A stretch of 64,000 bases of DNA from CAWJPW01 sp963844845 (lineage in GTDB: Bacteria; Acidobacteriota; Thermoanaerobaculia; Thermoanaerobaculales; Sulfomarinibacteraceae): positions 806,001 to 870,000 of the forward strand of contig CAWJPW010000011.1 in assembly GCA_963844845.1 (NCBI GenBank). Reading direction: 5' to 3'. The stretch's first letter is position 1. Each line of letters starts with the position of its first letter. Position numbers and translations under genes: made by a program. Shown here in pieces: positions 24,327-40,337 of this stretch. The notes under the pieces were generated by a model. That model saw only the letters and a list, made by a program, of their open reading frames with translations, made no database searches and was not told where the DNA came from.

Positions 24327-25520
24327 CTACTCCACGATCTCGGTGATAGAGCCGGCACCCACGGTGCGGCCGCCCTCGCGAATGGCGAAGCGCAGCCCGC
24401 GCTCCATGGCGATGGGCGTGATCAGCTCCACCTCAATGCTGACGTTATCTCCCGGCAACACCATCTCCACGCCTTCGGGAAGCGTCACCGCCCCCGTCAC
24501 GTCCGTCGTCCGGAAGTAGAACTGCGGCCGGTATCCCTTGAAGAACGGAGTGTGGCGTCCACCCTCCTCCTTCGTCAGCACGTACACCTCGGCCTTGAAC
24601 TTCGTGTGCGGCAGAATCGAACCCGGCTTCGCGATCACCTGACCGCGCTCCACGTCCTTGCGCTCCGTCCCCCGCAGCAGCAGGCCAACGTTGTCGCCCG
24701 CCTGACCACTGTCCAGGAGCTTCCGGAACATCTCCACACCGGTCACCACACGCTTCACCGTCGGACGCATCCCGACGATCTCCACCTCGTCCCCCACCTT
24801 CACGATCCCGCGCTCGATCCGACCCGTCACCACGGTGCCGCGACCCGAAATCGTGAACACGTCCTCGATCGGCATCAGGAAGTCCTTGTCGATGTCCCGC
24901 TGCGGCAGTGGAATGTACCTGTCCATCGCCTCTGTCAGCTCCCAGATCGACTTGCACTCCGCACTGTCCGGATCCGACGACCCCAGCGCCTTCAGCGCCG
25001 AACCCCGAATCACCGGAATGTCGTCACCCGGGAAGTCGTACTCCGACAAGAGCTCGCGAACCTCCAGCTCCACCAGGTCCAACAGCTCCTCGTCGTCCAC
25101 CATGTCCACCTTGTTCATGTACACGATGATGAACGGCACTCCCACCTGACGCGCCAGCAAAATGTGCTCCCGCGTCTGCGGCATCGGACCGTCCGCCGCC
25201 GACACCACCAGCACCGCACCGTCCATCTGCGCCGCCCCCGTGATCATGTTCTTCACGTAGTCGGCGTGCCCCGGACAGTCCACGTGCGCGTAGTGCCGCT
25301 CGGCCGTCTGGTACTCCACGTGCGCCGTGTTGATCGTGATCCCCCGCGCCTTCTCCTCCGGCGCCTTGTCGATCGCGTCGAACGGCGTGAAGTCCGCCAG
25401 CCCCTTCGCCGCCAGCGTCTTGGTGATCGCCGCCGTCAACGTCGTCTTGCCGTGGTCAACATGACCGATCGTCCCGACGTTCACGTGCGGCTTCGTCCGC
25501 TCAAACTTCGCCTTGGCCAT
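24327..25520 (-). CDS. tuf1: Elongation factor Tu, copy 1
   Basis: 397 aa. Delivers aminoacyl-tRNA to the ribosome. P-loop GHVDHGKT (19-26), RGITINTAHVEYQT (switch I), DCPGHADYV (switch II) and NKVD (about 136) are all intact; the C-terminal barrels follow. Reading both copies base by base, I found no difference from the second tuf over 1,195 bp; only the last codons differ (IVE-stop here, IRE-stop there). Codon choice is unlike the neighbours: Ala is nearly always GCG and Leu CTG or TTG, where fusA and the ribosomal genes use much GCC and CTC. Lies between fusA and rpsJ. Confidence 0.98.
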   Translation of the reverse strand: MAKAKFERTKPHVNVGTIGHVDHGKTTLTAAITKTLAAKGLADFTPFDAIDKAPEEKARGITINTAHVEYQTAERHYAHVDCPGHADYVKNMITGAAQMDGAVLVVSAADGPMPQTREHILLARQVGVPFIIVYMNKVDMVDDEELLDLVELEVRELLSEYDFPGDDIPVIRGSALKALGSSDPDSAECKSIWELTEAMDRYIPLPQRDIDKDFLMPIEDVFTISGRGTVVTGRIERGIVKVGDEVEIVGMRPTVKRVVTGVEMFRKLLDSGQAGDNVGLLLRGTERKDVERGQVIAKPGSILPHTKFKAEVYVLTKEEGGRHTPFFKGYRPQFYFRTTDVTGAVTLPEGVEMVLPGDNVSIEVELITPIAMERGLRFAIREGGRTVGAGSITEIVE

Positions 25521-25530
25521 TTCGCCTCCC
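24336..25530. repeat. Duplicated tuf segment, copy 1
   Basis: A direct repeat of 40347-41541. Identity covers all but the last two tuf codons and stop, the start codon, and ten bases upstream that include the GGGAGG ribosome site. It ends abruptly on both sides, as expected from gene conversion between the two tuf genes. Confidence 0.9.
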
Positions 25531-25532
25531 GT

Positions 25533-27620
25533 TTACACCGTGACGCCCTTGGCGCGGGCTACTAGGTTCTCGGCCAGCTGCCGGGGGACCTCATCGTAAT
25601 GGTCGAACTGCATGGTGTAGGTGGCCCTTCCCTGGCTCGCCGAGCGCAGGTCGGTAGCGTAACCGAACATCTCCGCTAGGGGCACGTGCGACGTCACCAC
25701 CTGGAAACCCGCCCGCGGCTCCATGCTCACAATCCGGCCGCGGCGGGAGTTGAGGTCGCCGATGACGTCGCCCATGTACTCCTCGGGCGTGACCACCTCG
25801 ACCTCCATGACCGGCTCCAGCAGGACGACCTTGGCACGCTTGGCGGCGTCCTGGAACGCGATTGATCCGGCCACCTTGAATGCGATCTCCGACGAGTCCA
25901 CCTCGTGGAACGAGCCATCGTACAACGTCGCGCCCACTCCGACCAGGGGGTAGCCCGCCAGCACGCCCCGCTCCATCGCCTCGCGGATACCAGTCTCCAC
26001 CGGGCGGATGTACTCCCTGGGAATGGTCCCCTGGGTAATCTCACTGACGAACTCGTAGTCGGTGCCGTCGGTGAGCGGCCAGATCCGGATCTTGGCGTGG
26101 CCGTACTGACCACGGCCGCCGGTCTGGCGCACGAAACGGCCCTCACCCTTGGCCTCCTCGGTGATTGTCTCCCGATAGGCGACCTGGGGTTTGCCCACGT
26201 TGGCGCCGATGTTGAACTCGCGCATGAGGCGGTCGACGATGATCTCCAGGTGCAGCTCGCCCATGCCCGAGATGATCGTCTGCCCGCTGTCCTCGTCGGT
26301 CTTGACCTTGAAGGTGGGGTCTTCCTGCGTCAGCTTGGCCAGTGCCATGGCGAGCTTGTCCTGATCGGCCTTGGTCTTGGGCTCGATGGCGACGGCGATC
26401 ACCGGCTCTGGGAACTGCATCGCCTCGAGCACGATGGGCCGCTTCTGGTCGCAGATGGTGTCGCCGGTGGAGACCGAGCGCAGACCAACGCAGGCGCAGA
26501 TGTCGCCGGCCCAAACCTCGGAGATCTCCTCGCGCTTGTTGGCGTGCATCTTGAGCAACCGACCGATGCGCTCACGCTTGCCGTTGGCGGCGTTGAGCAC
26601 CGTCTTGCCGGTGGCCAGGCTGCCCGAGTAGATGCGAATGAACGCCAGCTGACCCACGAAGGGGTCGGTCATGATCTTGAAGACCAGCGCAGCAAATGGC
26701 TCGCTGTCATCGGCGTGGCGCACGTCGAGTTCACCGCTGTCGGGGTGATGACCCTCGATGGGCGGCACTTCCAGTGGCGACGGCAGGTACTCGACCACCG
26801 CGTCGAGCAGCGGCTGAACGCCCTTATTCTTGAACGCCGAACCACATAGCACCGGCACCAGCTGGCTCGCCAGAGCCCCGAGCCGGAGACCCAGCCGGAT
26901 CTGATCGGAGTCCAGATCGCCCTCGCTCAGGTACTGCTCGAGGAGCTCTTCGGAGCTCTCCGCCACCGCCTCGAGCAGGCGCTCACGGTACTCCTCGGCC
27001 TCCGCCCGGTACTCCTCGGGGATCTCCTCCTCGAGGTAGTGCGCGCCGAGGCTCTCGTCCTGGTAGCGGTAGGCCTTCATCCGGATCAGATCAACCACAC
27101 CGGCGAAGTTCTCCTCGCTGCCGAGGGGAATCTGGACCGGCACCGGGTTGGCCTTCAGCTTGTTGCGAATCTGATCGACGACACCGGCGAAGTTCGCGCC
27201 CACTCGGTCCATCTTGTTGATGAAGGCGACCCGGGGGACACGGTAGCGGTCCGCCTGCCGCCACACCGTCTCGGACTGGGGCTCGACACCGCCCACCGCG
27301 CAGAACACGGCGACGGCGCCGTCGAGGACCCGCAGGCTGCGCTCGACCTCGGCGGTGAAGTCCACGTGCCCGGGCGTGTCGATGATGTTGACCCGATAGT
27401 CATGCCAGAAGCAGGTCGTTGCCGCCGAGGTGATGGTGATCCCTCGCTCCTGCTCTTGCGGCATCCAGTCCATGGTGGCCGTGCCTTCATGGACCTCGCC
27501 CAGCTTGTAGTTGATCCCCGTGTAGTAGAGAACCCGCTCGGTAGTCGTCGTCTTACCGGCATCAATGTGGGCCATGATGCCGATATTGCGGACTTTCTCG
27601 AGTGGGATGACACGGGGCAT
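25533..27620 (-). CDS. fusA: Elongation factor G
   Basis: 695 aa. GTPase that moves tRNAs and mRNA. MAHIDAGKTTTTERVLYYTG (P-loop), RGITITSAATTCFW (switch I), DTPGHVDFTAEVERSLRVLD, and NKMDRVGANF; domains II-V follow, with GMGELHLEIIVDRLMREF in domain III. Standard length, so a main translational EF-G rather than a tetracycline-type paralogue. Located between rpsG (39-bp gap) and tuf. Confidence 0.98.
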   Translation of the reverse strand: MPRVIPLEKVRNIGIMAHIDAGKTTTTERVLYYTGINYKLGEVHEGTATMDWMPQEQERGITITSAATTCFWHDYRVNIIDTPGHVDFTAEVERSLRVLDGAVAVFCAVGGVEPQSETVWRQADRYRVPRVAFINKMDRVGANFAGVVDQIRNKLKANPVPVQIPLGSEENFAGVVDLIRMKAYRYQDESLGAHYLEEEIPEEYRAEAEEYRERLLEAVAESSEELLEQYLSEGDLDSDQIRLGLRLGALASQLVPVLCGSAFKNKGVQPLLDAVVEYLPSPLEVPPIEGHHPDSGELDVRHADDSEPFAALVFKIMTDPFVGQLAFIRIYSGSLATGKTVLNAANGKRERIGRLLKMHANKREEISEVWAGDICACVGLRSVSTGDTICDQKRPIVLEAMQFPEPVIAVAIEPKTKADQDKLAMALAKLTQEDPTFKVKTDEDSGQTIISGMGELHLEIIVDRLMREFNIGANVGKPQVAYRETITEEAKGEGRFVRQTGGRGQYGHAKIRIWPLTDGTDYEFVSEITQGTIPREYIRPVETGIREAMERGVLAGYPLVGVGATLYDGSFHEVDSSEIAFKVAGSIAFQDAAKRAKVVLLEPVMEVEVVTPEEYMGDVIGDLNSRRGRIVSMEPRAGFQVVTSHVPLAEMFGYATDLRSASQGRATYTMQFDHYDEVPRQLAENLVARAKGVTV

Positions 27621-27659
27621 GTTGTCAAAGATCTCCTACGCTGGGTTGGACTTAGAGAG

Positions 27660-28130
27660 TTACCACCGATAGTGGGCGAACGCCTTGTTGGCCTCGGCCA
27701 TGCGGTGGGTGTCGTCACGCTTCTTCATCGTGCCACCGCGATTGTTGGCCGCGTCCAAGAGCTCGCCCGCAAGACGCTCCATCATGGTCTTCTCGTGCCG
27801 GGAGCTGGCGAAGTCGATGAGCCACCGTAGCGCCAGGGACATCTGCCGCTCCGAACGCACCTCGATGGGCACCTGGTAGGTGGAGCCACCGACCCGGCGG
27901 GACTTGACCTCCACCTGGGGTTTGGCGTTCTCCACCGCCCGCTTGAAGAGCTTGAGCGGGTCGTCGCCGGTGCGGTCCTCGATGAGTTTGAGGGAGCCAT
28001 AGAAGATCCGTTCGGCGACGGTCTTCTTGCCCCCCTCCATGAGGGAGTTGATGAACTTGGTGACGAGCTGCGAGTTGTAGACGGGATCCGGCAGGATCTC
28101 GCGCTTTGCGACGGTTGCTCGGCGAGGCAT
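27660..28130 (-). CDS. rpsG: 30S ribosomal protein S7
   Basis: 156 aa, exact family length, starting MPRRATVAKREILPDPVYNS; longer in-frame starts lie inside rpsL. KFINSLMEGGKKTVAERIFY and NAKPQVEVKSRRVGGSTYQV are diagnostic. Organises the 3' domain of 16S rRNA. S7 represses the str operon in E. coli. Confidence 0.98.
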   Translation of the reverse strand: MPRRATVAKREILPDPVYNSQLVTKFINSLMEGGKKTVAERIFYGSLKLIEDRTGDDPLKLFKRAVENAKPQVEVKSRRVGGSTYQVPIEVRSERQMSLALRWLIDFASSRHEKTMMERLAGELLDAANNRGGTMKKRDDTHRMAEANKAFAHYRW

Positions 28131-28144
28131 GGCTGCGACTCCCC

Positions 28145-28519
28145 TCAGCTCTTCGGGCGCTTGGCGCCGTACTTTGACCGCTGCTGGCGGCGGCCCTCTA
28201 CGCCCTGGCAGTCCATGGTGCCGCGGATGATGTGGTAGCGGACGCCGGGCAGGTCCTTGACACGACCGCCGCGGATCATCACCTGGGAGTGCTCCTGCAG
28301 GTTGTGACCCTCGCCGGGGATGTAGGCGGTCACCTCGATGCCGTTGGTGAGGCGGACGCGGGCCACCTTGCGCAGTGCCGAGTTGGGCTTCTTGGGCGTG
28401 GTCGTGAACACGCGGGTGCACACACCGCGGCGCTGCGGGCACGCCTGTAGAGCCGGACTCTTGGTCTTCTCCGCCTCCTGCTGCCGCCCTCTGCGGACCA
28501 GTTGGCTAATGGTGGGCAT
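28145..28519 (-). CDS. rpsL: 30S ribosomal protein S12
   Basis: 124 aa from ATG (a GTG two codons upstream is less likely). MPTISQLVRRGRQQEAEK, then TTTPKKPNSALRKVARVRL with the wild-type Lys linked to streptomycin sensitivity, and SQVMIRGGRVKDLPGVRYH. Decoding-centre protein. First gene of the superoperon; it has its own promoter and a leader hairpin. Confidence 0.98.
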   Translation of the reverse strand: MPTISQLVRRGRQQEAEKTKSPALQACPQRRGVCTRVFTTTPKKPNSALRKVARVRLTNGIEVTAYIPGEGHNLQEHSQVMIRGGRVKDLPGVRYHIIRGTMDCQGVEGRRQQRSKYGAKRPKS

Positions 28520-28540
28520 ACACACACTCTCCCAATCGAG

Positions 28541-28573
28541 GTTAGAAAGGCCAAGGGGGTGTCCCCCTTGGCC
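28541..28573 (-). terminator. Intrinsic-terminator-like hairpin in the rpsL leader (attenuator or rpoC terminator)
   Basis: Minus strand: GGCCAAGGGGG, loop ACA, CCCCCTTGGCC, then TTTCTAAC. The 11-bp stem is perfect and GC-rich. It lies 22 bases before the rpsL ATG and downstream of the promoter at 28613-28641, so it is in the leader of the rpsL transcript as well as after rpoC. A smaller hairpin, GGCCC-TGA-GGGCC, precedes it (28589-28601). Confidence 0.7.
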
Positions 28574-28612
28574 GCGTCTGCGATCCGCGGCCCTCAGGGC
28601 CAGAGCCGCGGA

Positions 28613-28641
28613 AGAATACTGGAGTTCCGGCCTTCTGTCAA
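28613..28641 (-). promoter_or_regulatory. Promoter of the rpsL superoperon
   Basis: Minus strand: TTGACA (perfect -35), 17-base spacer, TATTCT. It begins 22 bases after the rpoC stop. Expected transcription start near 28606, giving a leader of about 87 nt that contains the terminator-like hairpin. Confidence 0.7.
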
Positions 28642-28663
28642 CTCTGTCGCAGCCTGCCCGGTC

Positions 28664-32860
<4,197 letters not shown>

Positions 32861-32873
32861 GCTTCGCGCCCCC

Positions 32874-37118
<4,245 letters not shown>

Positions 37119-37138
37119 GGACACGTCCTCCCGGACAA

Positions 37139-37175
37139 TGAAGACACGGGGAGCGTTGACCTCCCCGCATCTTCA
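37139..37175 (-). promoter_or_regulatory. Hairpin between rplL and rpoB (attenuator or processing site)
   Basis: Minus strand: TGAAGA-TG-CGGGGAG, loop GTCAACG, CTCCCCG-TG-TCTTCA. Two helical blocks flank a 2x2 internal loop; TTGTCC follows, not a proper T-run. In E. coli the same junction holds an attenuator and an RNase III site that lower rpoBC expression relative to the ribosomal genes; the same role is inferred here. Confidence 0.55.
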
Positions 37176-37224
37176 GATGAGGCTTGCGTACGTTTCGGAG
37201 GAAGAGTTGCTCGGGCGAAGATCG

Positions 37225-37608
37225 TTACTTGATCTCCACCTGGGCGCCGGCTTCCTCGAACTTCTTCTTGACCGTCTCAGCCTCGTCCTTGCTCACCCCT
37301 TCCTTGATCTTGGCAGGCGCGCTCTCGACGAGCTCCTTCGCCTCCTTGAGACCGAGCGCGGTCACCTCACGCACCGCCTTGATGACATTGATCTTCTTGT
37401 CACCAACGGAGTTGAGTACCACGTCGAACTCGGTCTGCTCCTCGGCCTGCTCGGCCGCGCCCGCGCCGGGAACGGCGCCCGCCATCATGACCGGAGCCGC
37501 GGCGGCGGCGGAGACACCAAACTCGTCCTCGAGGGCCTTGACCAGTGTGTTCAGCTCCATCACGGTCATGCCCTTGATCTCCTCAATCATCTGCTCAATC
37601 TGGGCCAT
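37225..37608 (-). CDS. rplL: 50S ribosomal protein L7/L12
   Basis: 127 aa. The N-terminal dimer domain begins IEQMIEEIKGMTVMELNTLV. An Ala/Gly-rich hinge follows (SAAAAAPVMMAGAVPGAGAA). The C-terminal factor-binding domain has EQTEFDVVLNSVGDKKINVI and KEAKELVESAPAKIKEGVSK. Forms the flexible stalk that recruits EF-Tu and EF-G, held by L10. Confidence 0.98.
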   Translation of the reverse strand: MAQIEQMIEEIKGMTVMELNTLVKALEDEFGVSAAAAAPVMMAGAVPGAGAAEQAEEQTEFDVVLNSVGDKKINVIKAVREVTALGLKEAKELVESAPAKIKEGVSKDEAETVKKKFEEAGAQVEIK

Positions 37609-37634
37609 AGCTCGCTTCCTCCTTGGGGGGTTGC

Positions 37635-38156
37635 TCAGGATTCCTTCGTGTCAGCGACCTGGTGCAGAGCATTCACGAGCTGCTGCACCGGTCCGTTGAG
37701 GACCACCGCCAGGCGCCGCATGGGCGACTGGAGCAGGAACAGGAGCCGCGACACCAGCTCCTCCCTGCTAGGCAGATCTGCGATCTTACGGGCGTCATCG
37801 GCGCCCAAGACCTGGCCTTCCATGAAGGCCTGCTTGAATGTCAGAGCCGGGTGGTCCTTGGCGAAGTCGCGCAGGACCTTGGCCAGCTGAACCGCGTCAC
37901 CCTCGGTGAACGCAAAGGCGTTCGGTCCGGAAAGGTGCTCGGAGAGGCCCTCCATTCCCGTGCCCTCGACGGCCAGGCGGACGACGCTGTTCTTCACCAC
38001 GCGGTAAGTGGCGTCCACGCTCCGGACCTTGGAGCGCAGCTCGTTGACGTCGTTCACCTTGAGACCGTGATTCTCGAGGATGAACAGGCTGTGGACCTGC
38101 GCGAGGTCCGCGCGCAGGATCTCGAACCGCTCCTGCTTCTCTTCTTTGGTCAGCAT
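37635..38156 (-). CDS. rplJ: 50S ribosomal protein L10
   Basis: 173 aa. MLTKEEKQERFEILRADLAQ, SVDATYRVVKNSVVRLAVEG and GPNAFAFTEGDAVQLAKVL are typical; the last helix LVNALHQVADTKES holds the L12 dimers. Only ten bases separate it from rplA, so the folded L10 leader known from E. coli is absent here. Confidence 0.97.
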   Translation of the reverse strand: MLTKEEKQERFEILRADLAQVHSLFILENHGLKVNDVNELRSKVRSVDATYRVVKNSVVRLAVEGTGMEGLSEHLSGPNAFAFTEGDAVQLAKVLRDFAKDHPALTFKQAFMEGQVLGADDARKIADLPSREELVSRLLFLLQSPMRRLAVVLNGPVQQLVNALHQVADTKES

Positions 38157-38166
38157 CGTGTCCCCC

Positions 38167-38865
38167 TCACTTCATGTCCAGGCTGACCAGGTCGACCTGG
38201 ACACCGGGGCCCATCGTGGAGCACAGGTACACGGTGTGCACGTAGCGCCCCTTGGCAGTGGAAGGCCTGGCCTTCATCACCGCGTCCACCAGCGCCTTGG
38301 TGTTCTCCACGAGCTTAGCGCTGGTGAAGGAGACCCTGCCCACCGGGGCGTGGATGATAGCGGTCTTGTCGACTCGGAACTCGACGCGGCCGGCCTTGAT
38401 CTCGGCCACCGCGCCGGAGACGTCCTGGGTCACCGTGCCCGACTTCGGGTTGGGCATGAGACCCCGGGGACCAAGCACCCGACCAACCTTGGAGAGGGTG
38501 CGCATCATGTCCGGCGTTGCCACCATCGCGTCGAAGTCGAGCCATCCGCCCTGGATCTTCTCCACCGCCTCGTCGCCACCGAGCACCATGTCGGCGCCGG
38601 CTTCCTCGGCGGCCTTCTGGGCCGGACCCTCGGCCACTACCAGAACGCGACGGCTCTTGCCGGTCCCGTGCGGCAGCACCACGGTGCCGCGGACCATCTG
38701 GTCAGCGTGCCGCGGGTTCACGCCGAGCCGCATGGCGACCTCCACGGTCTCGTCGAACTTGGCGAACGACGCGTCCTTCACGAGCCCGACGGCATCCTCC
38801 AGGGCATAGGCGCGGCGCTCAACCTTGGCCACGGCTGTCTGGTAGTTCTTGCCCTTACGTCCCAT
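38167..38865 (-). CDS. rplA: 50S ribosomal protein L1
   Basis: 232 aa starting MGRKGKNYQTAVAKVERRAY. FDETVEVAMRLGVNPRHADQ, VRGTVVLPHGTGKSRRVLVV, and GRVLGPRGLMPNPKSGTVT are diagnostic. Forms the mobile L1 stalk that guides E-site tRNA, and in E. coli represses rplKA. Longer in-frame starts run into rplK. Confidence 0.98.
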   Translation of the reverse strand: MGRKGKNYQTAVAKVERRAYALEDAVGLVKDASFAKFDETVEVAMRLGVNPRHADQMVRGTVVLPHGTGKSRRVLVVAEGPAQKAAEEAGADMVLGGDEAVEKIQGGWLDFDAMVATPDMMRTLSKVGRVLGPRGLMPNPKSGTVTQDVSGAVAEIKAGRVEFRVDKTAIIHAPVGRVSFTSAKLVENTKALVDAVMKARPSTAKGRYVHTVYLCSTMGPGVQVDLVSLDMK

Positions 38866-38876
38866 GGGGCACCTCC

Positions 38877-39302
38877 TCAGTCCACGACTTCGATGCCCAT
38901 GGAGCGGGCGGTTCCCAGGACCGTGGCGACCGCGCCATCGAGGGTGTCGGTGTTGAGGTCGACGATCTTGGTCTTGGCGATCTCCTCGACCTGCGCCCGG
39001 GTGACATGGCCGGCCATCTCGCGATTGGGAATGCCGGAGCCCTTGGTCACCCCGGCCGCCTGCCGAAGCAGAAATGACACCGGCGGGGTCTTGGTGATAA
39101 ACGAGTACGTACGGTCCGAGTAGACCGTGATGACGGCGGGGATGATGATCCCCTGTTGCTTCTGCGTGCGGGCGTTGAACGCCTTGCAGAAGTCCATGAT
39201 ATTGAGGCCGTGCTGACCGAGCGCAGGTCCCACCGGCGGGGCCGGCGTAGCCTGGCCGCCGGGCAGCTGCAGCTTGATCTGTCCTACAACTTTCTTGGCC
39301 AT
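38877..39302 (-). CDS. rplK: 50S ribosomal protein L11
   Basis: 141 aa. KKVVGQIKLQLPGGQATPAP and PPVGPALGQHGLNIMDFCKA carry the thiostrepton-related Pro residues; end TARSMGIEVVD. Forms the GTPase-associated centre with 23S helix 43-44 and triggers RelA. Ten bases after nusG. Confidence 0.98.
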   Translation of the reverse strand: MAKKVVGQIKLQLPGGQATPAPPVGPALGQHGLNIMDFCKAFNARTQKQQGIIIPAVITVYSDRTYSFITKTPPVSFLLRQAAGVTKGSGIPNREMAGHVTRAQVEEIAKTKIVDLNTDTLDGAVATVLGTARSMGIEVVD

Positions 39303-39312
39303 GGTTCACTCC

Positions 39313-39846
39313 TCACGTGAGCTTCTGAACCTGTCGGAACTCCATCTCCACCGGTGTTTCGCGGCCGAAGATGGTCACCATGACCTTCACCGTGTTCCGA
39401 TCGAGATTGACCTCTCCCACCACCCCGGTGAAGCTCGCAAAGGGACCCTCCGCGATTTTCACCCGCTCACCCTTCTCGAAGATCTCCTTGGGCCGAGGCT
39501 TCTCCTGGGTCGCCACCGACTGATGGAGGATCTGGTTCACCTCGTCCTCGGTGAGGGGCGTGGGCTTTTTGCCCGCCCCCACGAAGCCGGTGACCTTCGG
39601 GGTGTTGCGCACGAGATGCCAGGCGTCGTCGGTCATCTCCATCTCCACCAGGACATAACCCGGGAAGAACTTGCGACGGACCTCACGACGCTTGCCGTTC
39701 TTGACCTCGACCACGGTCTCGGTCGGGACCTGGATCTCGCCAAAATAGTCCAGCATCCCCAACGCCTCGACGCGCTGCTCGAGGGTCTTCTTGACGCGAT
39801 CCTCGAATCCCGAGTACGTGTGGATGATGTACCACTGCTTGGCCAT
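39313..39846 (-). CDS. nusG: Transcription antitermination/elongation factor NusG
   Basis: 177 aa, starting MAKQWYIIHTYSGFEDRVKK; in-frame codons upstream lie inside secE. The NGN domain ends with RKFFPGYVLVEMEMTDDAWH; the KOW domain has FEKGERVKIAEGPFASFTGV. It binds the beta' clamp helices and, through KOW, Rho or S10. Both Rho and S10 are encoded in this window. No insertion domain II, unlike some thermophile NusG. Confidence 0.98.
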   Translation of the reverse strand: MAKQWYIIHTYSGFEDRVKKTLEQRVEALGMLDYFGEIQVPTETVVEVKNGKRREVRRKFFPGYVLVEMEMTDDAWHLVRNTPKVTGFVGAGKKPTPLTEDEVNQILHQSVATQEKPRPKEIFEKGERVKIAEGPFASFTGVVGEVNLDRNTVKVMVTIFGRETPVEMEFRQVQKLT

Positions 39847-39856
39847 CCGAAGCCCC

Positions 39857-40069
39857 TTACGATGAGAAGACGTTGAACACGCTGAACACGGTGTTGACCA
39901 GCTTGAAGAACGCAAGGTCACACAGGTACAGGTAGATACCGAAGATGAAGGAGGCGATGATGACCACCGTCGTGGTGCTCATCACCTCCTGCTTCGTCGG
40001 CCAGGTGACCTTCTTGGTCTCGACGATGACTTCGTGAAGAAAAGTCTTGACGCGCGTCCACCACTGCAT
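39857..40069 (-). CDS. secE: Protein translocase subunit SecE
   Basis: 70 aa, short single-span type. HEVIVETKKVTWPTKQEV is the conserved amphipathic segment, followed by the membrane helix TTTVVIIASFIFGIYLYLCD. Clamps SecY. Located between tRNA-Trp and nusG as in most bacteria. Confidence 0.96.
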   Translation of the reverse strand: MQWWTRVKTFLHEVIVETKKVTWPTKQEVMSTTTVVIIASFIFGIYLYLCDLAFFKLVNTVFSVFNVFSS

Positions 40070-40090
40070 AGTGACGTTCCCGACGTGTGT

Positions 40091-40167
40091 ATGGCAGGCC
40101 AGGAGGGACTCGAACCCCCAACAACCGGTTTTGGAGACCGGGACTCTGCCAATTGAGCTACTGGCCT
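40091..40167 (-). tRNA. trnW: tRNA-Trp (CCA anticodon)
   Basis: 77 nt including the encoded CCA. Acceptor AGGCCAG pairs with CTGGCCT. The anticodon loop TCCAAAA sits in the stem CCGGTC/ACCGG. The T arm is GGGGGTTCGAGTCCCTC-like. Lies between rpmG and secE. Confidence 0.97.
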
Positions 40168-40182
40168 GCGATCATTACCAGT

Positions 40183-40332
40183 TTATACCTCTTTGTGCAG
40201 AGTGTGCCGGCGACAGAACGGGCAGTACTTCTTGATCTGCAGCTTGGTCGTCTGCGTCTTCTTGTTGCGGCTGCCCGAGTAGTTCCGCCGCTTGCACTCA
40301 GTGCACTGGAGGTGGACTGTGTCACGAGCCAT
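40183..40332 (-). CDS. rpmG: 50S ribosomal protein L33 (zinc-binding)
   Basis: 49 aa, translated directly: starts MARDTVHLQCTECKRRNYSG and ends KKYCPFCRRHTLHKEV, with zinc pairs CTEC and CPFC. This is the common L33 length and the usual place between tuf and secE. Contacts the E-site tRNA end. Stop TAA is 15 bases before the tRNA-Trp 5' end. Confidence 0.97.
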   Translation of the reverse strand: MARDTVHLQCTECKRRNYSGSRNKKTQTTKLQIKKYCPFCRRHTLHKEV

Positions 40333-40337
40333 GGTCG

